Of a stretch of DNA of 10,985 bases, positions 7,986 to 10,985 are shown piece by piece. A program made the translations under genes and the position numbers. The stretch lies in NCBI GenBank assembly GCA_004151065.3, contig NWUY0300000347.1, positions 11,714 to 22,698 of the forward strand, given 5' to 3'. Below the pieces are notes generated by a model that did no database searches, was not told the DNA's origin, and saw only the letters and a list, made by a program, of their open reading frames with translations. Every line of letters begins with the position of its first letter. Within the stretch, counting starts at the first letter, position 1. The DNA is from Larix sibirica (lineage: Eukaryota > Streptophyta > Pinopsida > Pinales > Pinaceae).

Positions 7986-8660
7986 CCTTATCATTTCATC
8001 TCTTTCCATACATTCACCCAGACCTTCCTCCAGTCAATACCCATGCCCATTGCACACATATGATTTACTCATCAAATTCCATTCACATCACCCCCTTTTT
8101 TGTAGAGAAACATCTTAATCGAAAAATTTAAGAATCTCAGGTACTTACTGTGCAGTCCTTGGAAGAATTCTAGTTCTGCTCCACTATATGACTTAATACC
8201 GTCAACAGTAAATTCAGTAATATAGCCCTCTAATATATTGTCTAGCCAATAATACACAACATGTGAAATTTTTATTATTCACACTTTTCAGTCACTGGAT
8301 CAACTCAGGTGTCCAACTCCTAAGATCACCTCCTTTCTTCTGCTCAGTTAACCTTTCCAACCTTTCATGCAATATCATAGGAAACTCCCCAAAGAAATCC
8401 TCATGAATATAAGAAAAAACATACTCTCTAAGCCACGTTTTGTCGTCCAATCGAGGGTGCTTGTTCTGATATTTAGAGAACTCTCTCAACTTTCAATCTA
8501 CCCACTCCTGGATCTATGGCTTAGTAGGATGCCACATATCCCACATTACCCTTCGAAAAAAATCCCGGTCTCGGAAACAGAACCATTTGTTGGCTTAAAT
8601 CTACTTCGACTAGGGTTCAGTCACAGAATATAACACCAACAAATCCCAAGATACTGGCAT
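7986..8660 (-). pseudogene. Gag N-terminal region (broken), with candidate ATG start
   Basis: An ATG at 8660-8658 opens a frame that stays in register to 8292, crossing stops at 8612-8610, 8603-8601, 8597-8595 and further ones near 8520 and 8496. Readable parts are FRDRDFFRRVMWDMWHPTKP and SKYQNKHPRLDDKTWLREY, then GGDLRSWTPELIQ. A frameshift between 8292 and 8257 leads to YYWLDNILEGYITEF and GAELEFFQGLHSKYLRFLN. That frame continues to about 7995 (DWRKVWVNVWKEMK) before another shift into the capsid frame. I recognise no family here; the collinearity with gag and protein-like reading through stops support it as the gag N-terminus. The ATG choice rests only on frame agreement with the following segment. 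Confidence 0.6.
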
Positions 8661-8977
8661 GCAATGGGGAACACCTGTGAAGTAGATGAAGTCTCACTCG
8701 AAGCACCTATGGGGAATGCAAGAACAAGGTTTCTATAGCAAGGAAGGGAATGGTTCAATGCGCATATCACTCAACAAATAACTCTTAACTGCGACAGATC
8801 ATAACTTTCGATAAGTCATGCACTTTGACATAACTCATAAGTTAACCATAATTTCTACAACATATCAAATACTTCGCTTTCATACATTTCTTCATCATAA
8901 GCATATTCATTCATCAATTTATGCAAATCATAAGAAACATAGACAACATATACACATCACATCACAATTAACACCAT
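8661..8977 (-). other. Probable U5 / untranslated leader upstream of gag
   Basis: About 317 bases between the LTR-like hairpin motif and the candidate gag ATG hold no coding signal. The minus strand is rich in short TTATG/GATG-type words. The 3' end of the LTR and the primer binding site should lie here or just beside it, but I find no convincing CA followed by a TGG-starting tRNA-complementary stretch. One CA-TGGTG occurs near 8977-8970, which I do not accept without an alignment. Confidence 0.4.
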
Positions 8978-8978
8978 G

Positions 8979-9010
8979 ATTTTAACGTGGAAACCCAAGA
9001 TGGGAAAAAA
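8979..9010 (-). promoter_or_regulatory. LTR-type CCC...GGG hairpin motif
   Basis: On the minus strand a T run is followed by CCCATCTTGGG and then TTTCCACGTTAAAATC. CCCA and TGGG (9004-9001 and 8997-8994) can pair around a three-base loop. I recall T-run-CCC...GGG...CCACGT patterns near the R/U5 boundary of plant LTRs, so it supports LTR identity and may help 3' end formation. Confidence 0.45.
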
Positions 9011-9025
9011 CACAGAAGTGCTTCT

Positions 9026-9031
9026 TTTATT
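9026..9031 (-). terminator. AATAAA polyadenylation signal of the probable LTR
   Basis: Canonical AATAAA on the minus strand, about 240 bases downstream of the TATA box and just upstream of the hairpin motif. The position fits an LTR polyadenylation signal. The hexamer alone is common in AT-rich DNA. Confidence 0.4.
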
Positions 9032-9267
9032 CATGAGTCGCAACCAATAGATAAGCACTTCAGGTTTTAAAGACTTACAGACTTTTCTCTTCAATTACAA
9101 CGGATATGCGCACATAGCCTACAGATCATGCGACTCGACTTCTTATATCAACCAACAAATTCGACATACCAAAAACATAACCAGTTCACCAAATATAGAC
9201 ACATACTAGTAATTTCCTAAACGACTTATTATTTCACTAGAAGTCCCAAAATTTCCCTCTTATTACA

Positions 9268-9275
9268 TATTTATA
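9268..9275 (-). promoter_or_regulatory. TATA box of the probable LTR promoter
   Basis: The minus strand reads CCCTATAAATATG, a good match to the plant TATA consensus set in a locally GC-richer context (GCGCCC before it). Transcription would start about 30 bases on, near 9240, and run toward gag. Confidence 0.5.
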
Positions 9276-9814
9276 GGGCGCACACAACTTGCCCCTCTCC
9301 TACTACTCCACTAACTAACCGCTCGACTCATTAATGCAGGTGAACAAAACCCTAACTAACTCTACTTAGCCCCTCCCTTTGACATATTCAAAATGACCAC
9401 ATTCCTAGTTTCTCGCACGCTTCGTTAGAGTTGGCTGCTTCGTCGAACCACTTTTCCTTGGTTTTGTCGACACAAAAACTGCTTTACCAAAAATAGTACC
9501 CAAAAATTTCTAGGCCCAACATACATACACATTGGGCATGATACGTTGTTCACAAGTTAAATTCCATGCTAGCTATAGATGTCACTGCTACCATTGAGAT
9601 ATTGCTGAGAAGCAAGAACAAGGCTACTTTTGAAAAAATAGGGATATAGTGGAGGGGCTTTGTTCCTAGAGTTTCTTACCTAGTACTTAGAGTATTCTCA
9701 ATGGCACCATTAGCTAATGCACAATCAATGATACTTGCTCGCAAAGTTTATGTTTGAAGCTTGCTTTCTTTACAAAATAAGTAGTTTATTTTAACGTATT
9801 TTAATCTAGTAATG

Positions 9815-9829
9815 TTCTCCATTGGAGAA
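9815..9829. repeat. Short palindrome
   Basis: TTCTCCATTGGAGAA is a palindrome with seven-base arms around a single central T. About 125 bases before it the plus strand has TTCTCAATGG, a related word. Some MITE ends carry CTCCAATGG-type words, but no terminal inverted repeat pair or target duplication is identified. Confidence 0.3.
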
Positions 9830-10799
9830 AATAACTATTGTTGGGTTGTTATTGAGAAGAGGATGTCATGACCGATTCCATTGCTATTGTAGTTTTATCC
9901 TCGAAAAAAAAATCGCCTTGATTAACATAATCCATTTAAAACTTGAATTTGGAGAGAACGACGTGGGAGGAATGCAAGTATTACAACAACCAAGGAAGAT
10001 TTGCTCAGTATATTGTCATCTATGCAAGATTTGCATGTTAGATATGATGGACAACATGTGATAGGAGGTGTTCATGTTGGTTTGTTTTATCTTAAAATTG
10101 CAAGGAAAATGAATTTAATGAGAGTTACACTAATATTATATCTCATTTCAAAATCATAAAGTATACAACATGATATTTCTGGGTCTAAATTTGGCTGGGG
10201 TGATAGCACATTCATTTCTAGTATGTGACATGTTTAATGCAGAGGAATAATTTATTCCTATTGGAAGAAACCATCAACAAGGACATTTATCAGTGGGCAT
10301 CATGATTATGATTTTACAAGTCCATGGATACAAGAAAATGATGGGGATGTAGAGAGTTACAATCTTCGCTGGGTGTCATAAATTTTGATTGAACTTAGTA
10401 CATCAATAGATACATGCCTTGCCTCAAGAATTATAACAGAAAGAACATGGCTAAAACGGGTTCAACCTTGATTTCAAATCGCAGTGCCCAAATGGAGAGG
10501 ATACCATGCAGGAAATTCGATAGATACAAACGATAGCTAATGGTATCCGTGAAGAGCATGGACACCTCGAACATTCGAACATTTCTTCTTATGCACATCT
10601 TTAATTGTTCAACTTTTGGAGCCACCCATTGCTTTGATTATATGTAGGAAAGATTTACATTTTTATTTCTATCAAAACTTTGTTCCATCTCAACACCAAT
10701 AAGAATGGTGGTTTGGTCCCTCTGTTTCTATTTTCATGAAATTGGGGCTGCAAAAGTGGGCAAGCTAATAGATGCAAAACCGTCCCAATAAATAATCAT

Positions 10800-10843
10800 A
10801 ATCATACTTAAAAAAAACTTAAATTCCAAATAAAAGTATGATT
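10800..10843. repeat. 10-base inverted repeat with AT-rich loop
   Basis: AATCATACTT at 10800-10809 is the reverse complement of AAGTATGATT at 10834-10843, with a 24-base A-rich loop. The 11-base word GATTTATGATA also occurs directly repeated at 10840-10850 and 10894-10904. In such AT-rich DNA this may be chance or the remnant of a small transposon end. Confidence 0.35.
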
Positions 10844-10985
10844 TATGATATCTTAAATTAATTTATTTAAAAGAATAATGACTATAAAGGTAAGATTTAT
10901 GATACTCTCCAACCTAGATGTTTCAAATGTCCATTCAATCACCTCGAAAATGATTATAAAAACCACTCGACGATGATTACTATGT

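Larger units (their letters stand above)
1..9540 (-). mobile_element. Degenerate Ty3/gypsy LTR retrotransposon (5' part to extra ORF; 3' LTR outside window)
   Basis: Minus-strand remnants occur in the order LTR-like promoter, gag with zinc knuckles, aspartic protease, RT, RNase H, integrase. PR-RT-RH-INT order defines Ty3/gypsy and excludes Ty1/copia, which has integrase before RT. The integrase C-terminus shows a GPY motif and then stops, with no chromodomain, which suggests a non-chromovirus lineage. Two extra blocks are present: capsid-like modules between protease and RT, and a long same-strand reading region after pol. Every domain is interrupted, so this is a non-autonomous fossil. The 5' boundary near 9540 is an estimate; the 3' end is not in the window. 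The order and frame evidence make the identification firm; lineage and host are inference. Confidence 0.93.
8700..9540 (-). repeat. Probable 5' long terminal repeat (ends not delimited)
   Basis: Placed just upstream of gag on the same strand, this region has LTR signals in the right order: TATAAATA at 9275-9268, AATAAA at 9031-9026, then the motif TTTCCCATCTTGGGTTTCCA within 9010-8979. Separation of TATA and polyadenylation signal is about 240 bases, a plausible R region. The matching 3' LTR is not in the window, so no pairwise alignment can confirm it and both ends are estimates. Confidence 0.5.
9541..10985. other. AT-rich flanking DNA without a supported gene
   Basis: Both strands were read. 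The longest open stretches (79 codons plus strand at 9822-10061, 64 codons minus strand at 10625-10431) show no family motif and no sustained coding character. Local structure includes a palindrome at 9815-9829 and an inverted repeat with a nearby direct repeat at 10800-10904. This is probably flanking or older decayed repeat DNA. Confidence 0.5.

Noticed and set aside
7848-8118. Two overlapping plus-strand open frames rich in Ser, Pro and Phe
   Set aside because: They are the antisense of the gag N-terminal and capsid frames, which have better coding evidence.
8540-8590. Plus-strand TTCGA...ATCCCGG...ACCA stretch resembling a tRNA 3' half, or on the minus strand a TGG-starting primer binding site
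   Set aside because: No D-arm or anticodon arm can be found upstream, the T-loop is interrupted by an A run, and the minus strand reads as gag N-terminal protein (FRDRDFF...).
9822-10061. Plus-strand open frame of 79 codons
   Set aside because: No recognisable motif, Ile/Cys/Leu-rich composition typical of random AT-rich sequence, and no supporting coding signal upstream or downstream.
10431-10625. Minus-strand open frame of 64 codons
   Set aside because: No family resemblance and no collinear continuation on either side; length is within chance.

Overview
The window looks like plant nuclear DNA. It is AT-rich, has no bacterial operon structure, and is dominated by one old LTR retrotransposon of the Ty3/gypsy (Metaviridae) type lying on the minus strand. 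Read on that strand from high to low coordinates, the order is: probable 5' LTR (about 9540-8700), leader, gag (8660-6182), aspartic protease (about 6178-5848), two capsid-like modules (about 5500-5030), reverse transcriptase (about 4774-3841), RNase H (3840-about 3300), integrase (about 3122-2027), a 0.27 kb spacer, and an extra same-strand coding region (about 1752 to beyond base 1). PR-RT-RH-INT order and the lack of a chromodomain after the GPY motif indicate a non-chromovirus gypsy element. I do not name a family or host species.

Every coding domain is broken by in-frame stops and frameshifts, so the copy cannot make its proteins. The integrase has also lost two of its three catalytic acidic residues. 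Decay is uneven. Two stretches, about 6178-5001 and 1169-1, keep one frame for over a kilobase and carry only nonsense codons. Gag, RT and INT each carry several frameshifts. Many stops are TGA or TAG at places where Arg, Gln or Trp would be expected, as left by C-to-T and G-to-A transitions in methylated DNA.

Three features go beyond a textbook gypsy element. Gag carries five successive CCHC-like knuckles plus a Gly/Arg-rich stretch. Two further capsid-like modules sit between protease and RT. A long extra coding region (at least about 560 codons) follows pol. The 3' LTR would lie outside the window, beyond base 1, so the intact element would exceed 9.5 kb.

Bases 9541-10985 lie upstream of the element. 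They are AT-rich, with small inverted and direct repeats but no gene I can support. No tRNA, rRNA, CRISPR array or intact host gene is seen.
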